Below, piece by piece: positions 27,678 through 34,195 of a stretch of DNA of 34,195 nt. Where the stretch lies: assembly GCF_011390875.1 (NCBI RefSeq), contig NZ_JAABRP010000032.1, forward strand, positions 1 through 34,195. Direction: 5' to 3'. Positions within the stretch are counted from its first letter, which is position 1, and the number at the start of each line of letters is the position of its first letter. A program made the position numbers and the translations under genes. This DNA is from Thiocapsa sp. (GTDB lineage: Bacteria > Pseudomonadota > Gammaproteobacteria > Chromatiales > Chromatiaceae). A model generated the notes under the pieces. It searched no databases and was not told the DNA's origin. It was given only the letters and a program-made list of their open reading frames with translations.

Positions 27678-27692
27678 TTTACAGATCTTTAC
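27678..27692. promoter_or_regulatory. CpxR-box-like direct repeat, site 3
   Basis: On the minus strand GTAAA-GATCT-GTAAA; on the plus strand TTTAC (27678-27682), AGATC, TTTAC (27688-27692). It lies upstream of the OmpR-type regulator, 153 bp before the ATT. A TATAGC (27708-27713) lies 15 bp downstream on the plus strand, a plausible -10 box for a divergent plus-strand transcript. Confidence 0.65.
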
Positions 27693-27719
27693 CGTTTTCG
27701 CGACAGTTATAGCGCACAA

Positions 27720-27844
27720 TTGCGACTCGAGCCTCGAATCGTTTCCCGGCGCCCTGCTTGAGCCGGCACGCATTCAGGTTTGAATTCAGCAGCAAGCAAT
27801 TGATCGCCATGGCGCACCACACACCCGCCATGGCGGTCTTTTTT
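27720..27844 (+). ncRNA. Candidate small RNA, about 125 nt
   Basis: Inferred from three things on the plus strand: a regulator-type direct repeat (27678-27692), a -10-like TATAGC (27708-27713), and a strong intrinsic terminator with a T6 run (27803-27844). No plus-strand protein gene lies nearby to need that terminator. The 5' end is estimated as about 7 nt after the -10. A GC-rich hairpin followed by TCTTTTTT is the kind of 3' end seen in Hfq-bound small RNAs. There is no direct evidence of transcription. Confidence 0.35.
27803..27844 (+). terminator. Intrinsic terminator on the plus strand
   Basis: CGCCATGGCG (27805-27814) pairs with a second CGCCATGGCG (27826-27835) around an 11-nt loop, extended by an A-T pair and a G-T pair, and followed by TCTTTTTT (27837-27844). 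On the minus strand the A-run would precede the stem, so it cannot end the CinA-domain gene there in the classical way. Confidence 0.75.
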
Positions 27845-27845
27845 G

Positions 27846-28619
27846 TCAGCGACGCAGCACCTCCGATGCGGTATCGCAATAAGGAATCGCATCGCGCTCC
27901 AGGCGTTTGCGCAGGGCTTTCATCGCCTCTTCGATTCCGCTGCGTCCGCGAAAACCCAAAAGAATGTGGGCATCATCGCCCAAATGAGGCAGGCTGAAGA
28001 GCTTGAGATCCGGGAACCGATCGCCGAGATCGCGCATCACGGGAATCAGGCTGCTCTCCGGGGTATCGAAAAGGGCGAAGGCCCGCTCCTGCACCAGGTC
28101 CGAGACGCCGTAGAACCGCTCCAAGACCCATTGCGCCATCGGCCAGGCCATCTGGGGAAAACCCGGCAGAAACCAGTGCCCGCGCAGCGAAAAGCCGGGG
28201 ATCCGGTTGATCGGATTCGGGATTAGATCGCACCCGGCAGGCAGATCCGCCATCAGGATACGGTTGGGATAGGCCTCGCCACCGAACTTCGCCTCGAGCA
28301 GCGCTTTGGCTTCGGGATGACGCACCAATTCCAAACCGGCTGCGGTCGCGGCGCATGCGCGGGTGTGATCGTCGGGCGTTGCGCCGATGCCGCCGCACAC
28401 GAAGACCGGGTCGGAGCGCCCCATCGAAAAACGCAGATGGGCGACCAGCACCTCCGGGTCGTCGGGGAGCAGCCAATGCCACGCCAGCTCATGTCCGCGC
28501 TCGCCGACCATTCCCTTGAAGGCGCTCAGATGAGCATCGACACGGGCGCCCTTGAGGATCTCGTCGCCGATCACGATGAGACCGAAGCCGATCGGTGGGC
28601 GGAGCGGACGCTTTGACAT
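27846..28619 (-). CDS. CinA N-terminal/MoCF-domain protein (molybdopterin-binding fold)
   Basis: A 257-aa cytoplasmic protein of the stand-alone competence/damage-inducible CinA-type MoCF family (COG1058-like). The Mog/MoaB-type fold shows in FGLIVIGDEILKGARVDAHL at the N-terminus and in the phosphate-binding motif VFVCGGIGATPDDHTR (about 92-107), followed by NRIPGFSL and the FLPGFPQMAWPM segment. It lacks the C-terminal amidohydrolase (PncC) part of full CinA. The function of such solo proteins is not well established; a nucleotide or cofactor role is likely. The ATG at 28619 has AAGG about 9 nt upstream. It sits between a MITE-like repeat (upstream) and a terminator (downstream), and seems to be a single-gene unit. 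Confidence 0.88.
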   Translation of the reverse strand: MSKRPLRPPIGFGLIVIGDEILKGARVDAHLSAFKGMVGERGHELAWHWLLPDDPEVLVAHLRFSMGRSDPVFVCGGIGATPDDHTRACAATAAGLELVRHPEAKALLEAKFGGEAYPNRILMADLPAGCDLIPNPINRIPGFSLRGHWFLPGFPQMAWPMAQWVLERFYGVSDLVQERAFALFDTPESSLIPVMRDLGDRFPDLKLFSLPHLGDDAHILLGFRGRSGIEEAMKALRKRLERDAIPYCDTASEVLRR

Positions 28620-28789
28620 ACGGGGATGGCCTTTGGGTTCTCGACTCTATCGTAGAGATCCTAGCACTTCGCGCCGTCCCCCCGGGGTAGACGACTTGCA
28701 GTCGTACTCTTCCACGGTCCTGACGGCCGGCAGGGTCGCGCTCGACGCGAAGCTCTCGCGAACCGCTCCGAACGCTCTTCGGCTGGTGG

Positions 28790-28982
28790 TAAACCGCGCC
28801 AGGTGCGATATGCGTCATGTGTTGGAATGGCTTGGCCGCGCCAGCCCCGACGACTGTCGGAGCTGGCGCGGTTTATAGTCTTAAAAAATATTCAACTCTA
28901 AACCGCGTCTCGCCAGGGTCGAGGACATCTCCGAAGCCAAACGCAAAATGAAAACGACGCATCTCGCTCCGGACGCGGTTTA
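28790..28982 (-). repeat. MITE-like composite palindromic repeat, copy B (193 bp, inverted)
   Basis: The reverse complement of this stretch aligns end to end, without a gap, with copy A at 11920-12112. By hand I count 75/84 matches in the first unit and 74/86 in the second. Each unit has perfect terminal inverted repeats here: TAAACCGCGCCAG with its inverse at 28790-28875 (13 bp), and TAAACCGCGTC with its inverse at 28899-28982 (11 bp). The 23-bp AT-rich linker is 28876-28898. Inside, 28836-28851 and 28856-28871 form a 16-bp stem with one mismatch and a 4-nt loop. Confidence 0.88.
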
Positions 28983-29032
28983 GAAGCAGCGTCCAGTCGC
29001 TTTCCGGCGGGCGAGGATCAAATTGAAGAAAC

Positions 29033-29057
29033 AAAAAAGGGGCCATCGGCCCCTTTT
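29033..29057 (-). terminator. Intrinsic terminator of pnp
   Basis: Read on the minus strand: AAAA, then GGGGCC-GAT-GGCCCC, then TTTTTT and TG, 24 nt after the pnp stop codon. The stem is perfect and a T-run follows. Because A4 precedes the stem on the minus strand, the plus-strand reading also ends in T4, so it may act weakly in both directions. Confidence 0.9.
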
Positions 29058-29080
29058 CGACATGCCGTGAGGCCTGACGA

Positions 29081-31180
29081 TTACTCGCCGGGCTCGACGG
29101 CCTTCATGCTTAGACGGATGCGGCCTTGCTTGTCGACCTCGAGGACCTTCACGCGGACCTGATCGCCCTCGGAGAGCTTGTCGCTGACGCTCTGGACCCG
29201 TTCCTCGCAGATCTGCGAGATGTGAACGAGACCGTCGCGACCGGGCAGGATGGTGACGAAGGCACCGAAATCCATCAGGCGAGCGACGCGGCCCTCGTAG
29301 ACCTTGCCCACCTCGACATCGGCGGTGATGAGCCGAATCCGGCGCTTGGCCTCCTCGCCCGCCGCCTTCTCGACCGAGAAGATCTTGACTACGCCGTCAT
29401 CGTTGATGTCGATGGTGGCGCCGGTCTCTTCCGTGATGGCGCGGATGACGGAGCCGCCCTTACCGATGACGTCGCGGATCTTCTCGGGATGGATCTTCAG
29501 CTCGATGATGCGCGGGGCATGCTCGGACATCTCGGTGCGATGGGCGCCGATGACCTTGTTCATCTCACCGAGGATATGCAGCCGCGCGGTCTTGGCCTGC
29601 CCGAGTGCGGTCTCCATGATCTCGGCCGTGATGCCCTCGATCTTGATGTCCATTTGCAGGGCATTGATGCCCGAGTCCGTGCCGGCTACCTTGAAGTCCA
29701 TGTCGCCGAGATGGTCCTCGTCGCCCATGATGTCGGTCAGCACGGCGAAGGCATCGCCTTCCTTGATCAGGCCCATCGCCACGCCGGCAACCGGACCCTT
29801 CACGGGCACACCGGCATCCATCAGCGAGAGGCTGGTGCCGCAGACGCTGGCCATGGAGCTCGAACCGTTGGACTCGGTGATCTCCGAGACCACGCGCACC
29901 GAATAGGGAAACTCTTCGATGCTCGGCATGACGGCGAGCACGCCGCGCTTGGCCAAGCGACCGTGGCCGACCTCGCGCCGCTTCGGCGTGCCGACCCGAC
30001 CGGTCTCCCCGACACAGAAGGGCGGAAAGTTGTAGTGGAGCATGAAGTGCTCGCGCCGCTCGCCTTCCAGTGCATCGATGATCTGCGAATCGCGCTCTGT
30101 GCCCAGGGTCGTGATGACCAGCGCCTGGGTCTCGCCGCGCGTGAAGAGCGCCGAACCGTGAGTGCGCGGCAGAACGCCGGTGCGGATGGTGATGGGACGC
30201 ACCGTGTGGTTGTCGCGACCGTCGATACGGGGGTTGCCCGCGATGATCGAGCCGCGCACGGTCGTCTTCTCGAATTTCTCGATGGCGCCCATGACCTGCG
30301 ACTCGCTCCAAGCGGGGCTCTCGCCGGCGCAAAGCTCGGCAACCACGGCCGCGCGGATCGCGTTCAGGGCGGTGTAGCGCTCTTGCTTGTCCTTGATGCG
30401 ATAGCCCTCGGCGATCCGCTCGCCACAGGCACTCGCCACGGCCTCGGCCAACGCGGTATCGGCCACCAGCGGCGTCCAGTCCATCGGGGGCTTGCCCGCC
30501 TCGGCGGCCAGCTCGCGGATCGCCTGAATGACGGTCTGCATCTGCTGATGACCGAACAGGACGGCGCCCAGCATGACCTCTTCGGAAAGACCACGGGCCT
30601 CGGACTCGACCATCAGAACGGCCTTCTCGGTACCCGCGACAATCAGGTCGAGATCCGAATCCGGACCGAGACCGATCACCGCCGGGTTGAGGATGTACTC
30701 GCCGTTCTTGTAGCCCACGCGCACGGCACCGATCGGTCCGTTGAAGGGCGCACCCGAGACCGCGAGCGCGGCCGAAACACCGATCATTGCGGGAACCTCG
30801 GGGTTCACCGCAGGGTTCAGCGATTTGACCGTCGCGATGACCTGGATCTCTTGTCTGAAACCTTTCGCGAACAGGGGACGGATCGGACGGTCGATCAGAC
30901 GCGAAGTGAGAACCTCGACCTCGCTCGGACGCCCCTCGCGACGGAAGAAACCGCCGGGAATGCGACCGGCGGCATAGGTCTTTTCTTGGTAATCGACGGT
31001 CAAGGGCAGGAAGTCGCGCACTGCGCCGGGGCGCTTGTCGACGACGACCGTGACCAGAACAACCGTATCGTCGACGTTGACCAGCACGGCGCCGTCGGCC
31101 TGGCGTGCGATTTCGCCGGTCTCGAGGGTGACCGTCTGGTCACCGAGCTTGAATTGCTTAACGATAGCTTTGGGAATCAC
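29081..31180 (-). CDS. pnp: Polyribonucleotide nucleotidyltransferase (PNPase)
   Basis: A 699-aa trimeric 3'-5' phosphorolytic exoribonuclease of the cytoplasm and part of the RNA degradosome in relatives. Order: RNase PH domain 1 (about 10-225), an all-helical linker (235-310), RNase PH domain 2 (315-550), KH (about 553-612, [20 protein letters not shown]) and S1 (about 618-690, [20 protein letters not shown]). The active-site region of domain 2 shows [20 protein letters not shown] and the [19 protein letters not shown] segment (metal-binding Asp). The length is normal. The start is GTG at 31180, with GAGGA 8 nt upstream. It follows rpsO by 183 bp, the conserved order, and ends in its own terminator. 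Confidence 0.98.
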   Translation of the reverse strand: MIPKAIVKQFKLGDQTVTLETGEIARQADGAVLVNVDDTVVLVTVVVDKRPGAVRDFLPLTVDYQEKTYAAGRIPGGFFRREGRPSEVEVLTSRLIDRPIRPLFAKGFRQEIQVIATVKSLNPAVNPEVPAMIGVSAALAVSGAPFNGPIGAVRVGYKNGEYILNPAVIGLGPDSDLDLIVAGTEKAVLMVESEARGLSEEVMLGAVLFGHQQMQTVIQAIRELAAEAGKPPMDWTPLVADTALAEAVASACGERIAEGYRIKDKQERYTALNAIRAAVVAELCAGESPAWSESQVMGAIEKFEKTTVRGSIIAGNPRIDGRDNHTVRPITIRTGVLPRTHGSALFTRGETQALVITTLGTERDSQIIDALEGERREHFMLHYNFPPFCVGETGRVGTPKRREVGHGRLAKRGVLAVMPSIEEFPYSVRVVSEITESNGSSSMASVCGTSLSLMDAGVPVKGPVAGVAMGLIKEGDAFAVLTDIMGDEDHLGDMDFKVAGTDSGINALQMDIKIEGITAEIMETALGQAKTARLHILGEMNKVIGAHRTEMSEHAPRIIELKIHPEKIRDVIGKGGSVIRAITEETGATIDINDDGVVKIFSVEKAAGEEAKRRIRLITADVEVGKVYEGRVARLMDFGAFVTILPGRDGLVHISQICEERVQSVSDKLSEGDQVRVKVLEVDKQGRIRLSMKAVEPGE

Positions 31181-31325
31181 AAGTAGATCCTCGGGGTATG
31201 TGGTCCGTCGTAGCGCCGGGCCTTGGACCCCTGCACCTTACGTCGCGCCCGCAGGCGCTGCGGTGACAGGGCTGTGCGTCGGTGCCGCCGGCGGCATCCC
31301 TTCCGCGGGGAGCGGGCGGATCGGG

Positions 31326-31361
31326 CGTCTCCCGATCGCCCGATCGCCGAGTCGGGAGGCG
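31326..31361 (-). promoter_or_regulatory. rpsO-pnp intercistronic stem-loop
   Basis: CGTCTCCCGA (31326-31335) and TCGGGAGGCG (31352-31361) form a 10-bp stem with one wobble, beginning 3 nt after the rpsO stop codon. No T-run follows. The position matches that of the rpsO attenuator/RNase III processing region in E. coli, which controls how much transcript enters pnp. A role in pnp expression is inferred from position only. Confidence 0.45.
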
Positions 31362-31363
31362 TG

Positions 31364-31633
31364 TCAGCGGCGCAGGCCGAGACGCGTGATCAGCTCGCGA
31401 TAACGGTCGAGATCCTTGCGCTTGAGGTAGTCGAGGAGCTTACGACGGGAGTTGACCATGCGCACCAGACCCCGGCGCGAGTGGTGATCGTGCTTGTGCT
31501 CCTTGAAATGTTCGGTGAGCTGCAGGATGCGCGCGGTCAGGAGCGCGACCTGCACCTCCGGAGACCCCGTGTCGGCATCGGCGCGACGGTAGTCTTCGAC
31601 AATTTGTTTCTTCTCGGCTGCGGTCATTGTCAT
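31364..31633 (-). CDS. rpsO: 30S ribosomal protein S15
   Basis: An 89-aa primary rRNA-binding protein of the small subunit platform. It contains the S15 signature: [33 protein letters not shown] and [13 protein letters not shown]. The ATG at 31633 has AGGAG 7 nt upstream; an in-frame ATG two codons later is less well placed. It lies between truB and pnp, as in other gammaproteobacteria. A stem-loop directly after the stop codon separates it from pnp. Confidence 0.98.
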   Translation of the reverse strand: MTMTAAEKKQIVEDYRRADADTGSPEVQVALLTARILQLTEHFKEHKHDHHSRRGLVRMVNSRRKLLDYLKRKDLDRYRELITRLGLRR

Positions 31634-31831
31634 TGGTGGTCTCCTGGTTCAGTAATGGAGAGAAAAAGGTCCTGGTCCGCCTCCGAACGGGAGAGGGATG
31701 GATCGCCCCGACAATGACATCAGGGGATCGGACCGTGGGTTGATTGCAATGCCTTTCGAACTGTTGAGCAACGCGTGAATGCGCCGCGTCCCGGGTGGTC
31801 AAAGACGGATGACCCGGGACATTTTACGATT

Positions 31832-32749
31832 CTAAATCAGCCTCTTGGGCTGAACGCGCCCGTCGTCGAGGATACTGCCGACGCCGACGAAGATCTGCGA
31901 CGGATCATAGAGCCGAACAAGCCCCTGCGTCGGCGCCTGCGGGATCAGGACCGCTTGGCCTTGGCGCAGATAAAAGGCGGCGTCGGCGGACAGGCGCACC
32001 GACGGCCAGTGACCCAGGGCACTGTCGAGCGGCAGAAGAAGCGCATCGAGACCGGCCATGTCGTCTTCGCCCGCCATCGCCTCGATGTGGTCCAGCCCGA
32101 CGAAGGGCCCCGCTGTCTCCGCGTAAGGCCCCACGGCGGTTCGGCGCAGTCCGCTGACATGCGCACCGCAGCCCAACCTGCGACCGATATCCTCGGCCAG
32201 CGTACGCACGTAAGTGCCTTTGGAGCAGTGCACGTCCAGCTCGATCTCCGGCAGGTCCATCGAGAGCAGATCGAGCGCGAAGATCTGGATCTCGCGCGGG
32301 GTTCGCTCGACTTCCAAGCCTTGCCGAGCCAGTTTGTAGAGCCGCTGCCCCTGATGTTTCACGGCCGAATGCATCGGCGGCAGTTGCGAGATGGTGCCGA
32401 GAAAACCGAGCAGCACCTCGCGCACGCGCGCCTCGTCGATCCCGACCACCGGCTCGTCGGCGACGATGTCGCCCTCGGCATCGGCGGTCGTGGTCGTCAC
32501 GCCCAAGCGCACGCGCACCCGATAGCGTTTGTCCGCATCCAGCAGATAGGCGGAGAACTTGGTCGCATCGCCCAAACAACAGGGCAGGAGTCCGGTCGCC
32601 AGCGGATCGAGGCTCCCGGTATGGCCGGCCTTGGCGGCGCGGTAGAACCGCTTCACGCGCTGCAGGGCGTCGTTCGACGACAGGCCAAGCGGTTTGTCCA
32701 GCAGCAGGATGCCCGTGACATCCCGGCCTGTATTACGACGGCGTCCCAT
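31832..32749 (-). CDS. truB: tRNA pseudouridine-55 synthase
   Basis: A 305-aa enzyme that converts U55 of the T-loop of nearly all tRNAs to pseudouridine. The catalytic Asp48 lies in the family motif GHTGSLDPLATGLLP, preceded by GILLLDKPLGLSS. The TruB C-terminal region with YDPSQIFVGVG is also present, as in the longer type I TruB proteins with a PUA-like tail. I use the ATG at 32749; an adjacent TTG (32752), 7 nt after AGGAG, is also possible. Either start overlaps the 3' end of rbfA (17-20 nt), so the two genes are translationally linked. Confidence 0.97.
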   Translation of the reverse strand: MGRRRNTGRDVTGILLLDKPLGLSSNDALQRVKRFYRAAKAGHTGSLDPLATGLLPCCLGDATKFSAYLLDADKRYRVRVRLGVTTTTADAEGDIVADEPVVGIDEARVREVLLGFLGTISQLPPMHSAVKHQGQRLYKLARQGLEVERTPREIQIFALDLLSMDLPEIELDVHCSKGTYVRTLAEDIGRRLGCGAHVSGLRRTAVGPYAETAGPFVGLDHIEAMAGEDDMAGLDALLLPLDSALGHWPSVRLSADAAFYLRQGQAVLIPQAPTQGLVRLYDPSQIFVGVGSILDDGRVQPKRLI

Positions 32750-33143
32750 CAACCTGCGGCTCCTGATCGGCGTCTTGATGCGTGGATGTGTCGGACTGCC
32801 CGACCGCTTGCGCGATCAGCGCCGCGAGACGCTCGCCCTTGCCGATCGACTCGTCGAACACGAAATGCAGCTGTGGGATGGTCCGGAGACGCACGCGCTG
32901 TGCGAGCCCGTGACGGAGGAAGCCGGCGAGCTTGCCGTTGAGCAAACGCGTCTGCTCGGCGGCCTCATCGTCCGTCGGGAAACAGGTGAAGAAGACCTTG
33001 GCGTGGGCCAAGTCCCGCGTCACCCGCACCTCGTGGACCGTGATGTTGGCCAGACGCGGATCATTCACCTCGTCGCGGACCAACGTAGAGAGGATACGCT
33101 TCAGCTCGGCGCCGATGCGTTCCGTACGGTCGAATTCCTTCAT
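32733..33143 (-). CDS. rbfA: 30S ribosome-binding factor A
   Basis: A 136-aa single KH-fold protein that binds 17S rRNA near helix 1 and helps late 30S maturation, including in the cold. The family pattern is clear: EFDRTERIGAELKRILSTL, DPRLANITVHEVRVTRDLAHAKVFF and LRTIPQLHFVFDESI. The C-terminal tail (STHQDADQEPQ) is acidic and disordered. It starts 5 nt after the infB stop codon and overlaps truB at its 3' end, so infB-rbfA-truB are tightly coupled. Confidence 0.97.
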   Translation of the reverse strand: MKEFDRTERIGAELKRILSTLVRDEVNDPRLANITVHEVRVTRDLAHAKVFFTCFPTDDEAAEQTRLLNGKLAGFLRHGLAQRVRLRTIPQLHFVFDESIGKGERLAALIAQAVGQSDTSTHQDADQEPQVDGTPS

Positions 33144-33147
33144 CCGA

Positions 33148-34195
33148 TCAGATCTCGCGGGCCCGTTCGGTCCGCTCGAAGACCTCGATCTGGTCGCCCG
33201 GTTGCACGTCGTTGTAGTTCTTCACGCCGATGCCGCACTCGACGCCGTTCTTCACCTCGTTCACGTCGTCCTTGAAGCGGCGCAGCGACTCGAGCGCCCC
33301 CTCGTAGACTACGACGTTGTTGCGCAGCACACGGATCGGGCTGTTGCGACGGATCGCACCCTCGGTGACCATGCAGCCGGCAACCGCGCCGAACTTCGAT
33401 GAGCGGAAGACATCGCGCACCTGAGCCAGACCGATGATCTCTTCCGTGACGATCGGACTGAGCAGGCCCGAGATGGCCTTCTTCACGTCGTCGATCAGCT
33501 CGTAGATGATGCTGTAGTAGCGCAGGTCGAGGCCCTTGTCCTCGATCACCCGGCGCGCCGCGGCATCGGCCCGGACGTTGAACCCGAGCATGATGGCGTT
33601 GGAGGTCACGGCCAGGTTGGCGTCCGACTCGGTGATGCCGCCGACGCCGACCGCGACCAGCGCGACCTTGACCTCCTCGTTGCCGAGCTTGAGCAGGCTG
33701 TCTTTGAGTGCCTCGAGACTGCCCTGCACATCGGCCTTGACGATGAGGTTGACGCTCTTCTGCTCGCCGTCCTTGATCTGCGCAAAGAGCTGATCGAGGC
33801 TGACGCCGCGCTGCTCGTCGAAACGGCTCTGGCGCGAGCGTGCCGAGCGGAATTCCGCGACCTCGCGCGCCCGGCGCTCGTCGGCGACCGTCATGACGTC
33901 GTCCCCGGCGTAGGGCGTGCCCGAAAGGCCGAGCACCTGCACGGGGATCGACGGACCTGCCTCCTCGACCGGGGCACCGGCCTCGTCGAACATGGCTCGA
34001 ACGCGACCGTACTCGCCGCCGCTGACGATGATGTCGCCGCGCCGCAGCGTTCCGGACTGGACCAGGACGGTCGCGACCGGACCACGCCCCTTGTCGAGAC
34101 TGGACTCCACGATGGTCCCGCGGGCGGGGCCGTCGACGGCGGCCTTGAGCTCGAGCACCTCCGACTGCAGCAGAATGCCGTCGAGAAGATCATCG
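33148..34195 (-). CDS. infB: Translation initiation factor IF-2, C-terminal part (start lies beyond the window)
   Basis: About 348 C-terminal residues of the GTPase that places fMet-tRNA on the 30S subunit and promotes subunit joining. The fragment begins right after the G domain ([18 protein letters not shown]). It then covers domain II (STLDKGRG-type beta barrel; [35 protein letters not shown]), domain III ([34 protein letters not shown]) and the fMet-binding domain IV ([41 protein letters not shown]). No break or odd residue was seen. The N-terminal and G domains lie to the right of 34195. Confidence 0.98.
   Translation of the reverse strand, partial: DDLLDGILLQSEVLELKAAVDGPARGTIVESSLDKGRGPVATVLVQSGTLRRGDIIVSGGEYGRVRAMFDEAGAPVEEAGPSIPVQVLGLSGTPYAGDDVMTVADERRAREVAEFRSARSRQSRFDEQRGVSLDQLFAQIKDGEQKSVNLIVKADVQGSLEALKDSLLKLGNEEVKVALVAVGVGGITESDANLAVTSNAIMLGFNVRADAAARRVIEDKGLDLRYYSIIYELIDDVKKAISGLLSPIVTEEIIGLAQVRDVFRSSKFGAVAGCMVTEGAIRRNSPIRVLRNNVVVYEGALESLRRFKDDVNEVKNGVECGIGVKNYNDVQPGDQIEVFERTERAREI

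Larger units (their letters stand above)
28620..29080. other. Intergenic region between pnp and the CinA-domain gene
   Basis: This 461-bp gap contains the pnp terminator (29033-29057), copy B of the MITE-like repeat (28790-28982) and about 170 bp next to the CinA-type gene. In that last part a CTCTA-TCG-TAGAG inverted repeat at about 28645-28657 is the only symmetric site seen. No gene was found. Confidence 0.6.

Noticed and set aside
27805-27836. Terminator for the CinA-domain gene
   Set aside because: On the minus strand the A-run precedes the stem and no T-run follows it, so the classical terminator reads only on the plus strand.
29126-31186. 686-codon plus-strand open frame opposite pnp
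   Set aside because: The minus strand is unmistakably pnp with KH and S1 domains; the opposite frame is open only because of high third-position GC, and its protein is Asp/His/Arg/Leu-rich without domains.

Overview
The window comes from a high-GC gammaproteobacterium. The order infB-rbfA-truB-rpsO-pnp at the right end is the classical gammaproteobacterial translation/RNA-decay cluster. The general character (type-2-like LeuA, PhoX, many multi-PAS c-di-GMP proteins, a LOV photosensor, a haem-c sensor kinase) would suit a purple sulfur bacterium of the Chromatiaceae. That lineage call is an inference from gene content and memory, not something demonstrated here.

Layout, left to right. (1) 1-1068: 5' part of leuA (minus strand), divergent from an Lrp/AsnC regulator (1499-1963, plus). 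(2) 2057-4903 (plus): a small unknown protein and a Tat-exported PhoX-type phosphatase. (3) 5052-8436 (minus): an AI-2E family permease, a roughly 10-TM membrane protein and a single-TM proline-rich protein. (4) 8650-27525 (minus): about 19 kb made almost only of signalling genes. In transcription order from the right these are an OmpR-family response regulator, a REC-EAL-REC protein, a 1981-residue LOV/PAS/GAF hybrid kinase, a small membrane protein, a haem-c (Tll0287-like) hybrid kinase, a PAS-HK-REC-HPt-REC-GGEEF protein overlapping it by ATGA, and a PAS-GAF-PAS-PAS-GGDEF-EAL protein. (5) 27846-28619: a CinA/MoCF-domain protein. (6) 29081-34195 (minus): pnp, rpsO, truB, rbfA and the 3' part of infB.

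The most interesting part is region 4. Inputs visible in the proteins are blue light (intact LOV flavin motif with Cys662), a c-type haem (CxxCH) and several unassigned PAS/GAF domains. Outputs are c-di-GMP synthesis (two GGDEF/GGEEF domains, both with an I-site) and degradation (two EAL domains). The haem kinase lacks an HPt domain, while its translationally coupled neighbour carries one, so a shared phosphorelay ending in a diguanylate cyclase is plausible. Three near-identical direct-repeat operators (GTAAA-N5-GTAAA, the architecture of a CpxR box) occur in this cluster and nowhere else that I found in the window. One lies between the response regulator and a candidate plus-strand small RNA that ends in a strong intrinsic terminator.

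Two 193-bp copies of a MITE-like composite palindromic repeat lie in opposite orientation, about 16.7 kb apart, at 11920-12112 and 28790-28982. They bracket most of the signalling cluster, and the first supplies the stop codon of the GGEEF kinase. No tRNA, rRNA, CRISPR array, transposase or phage gene was seen.
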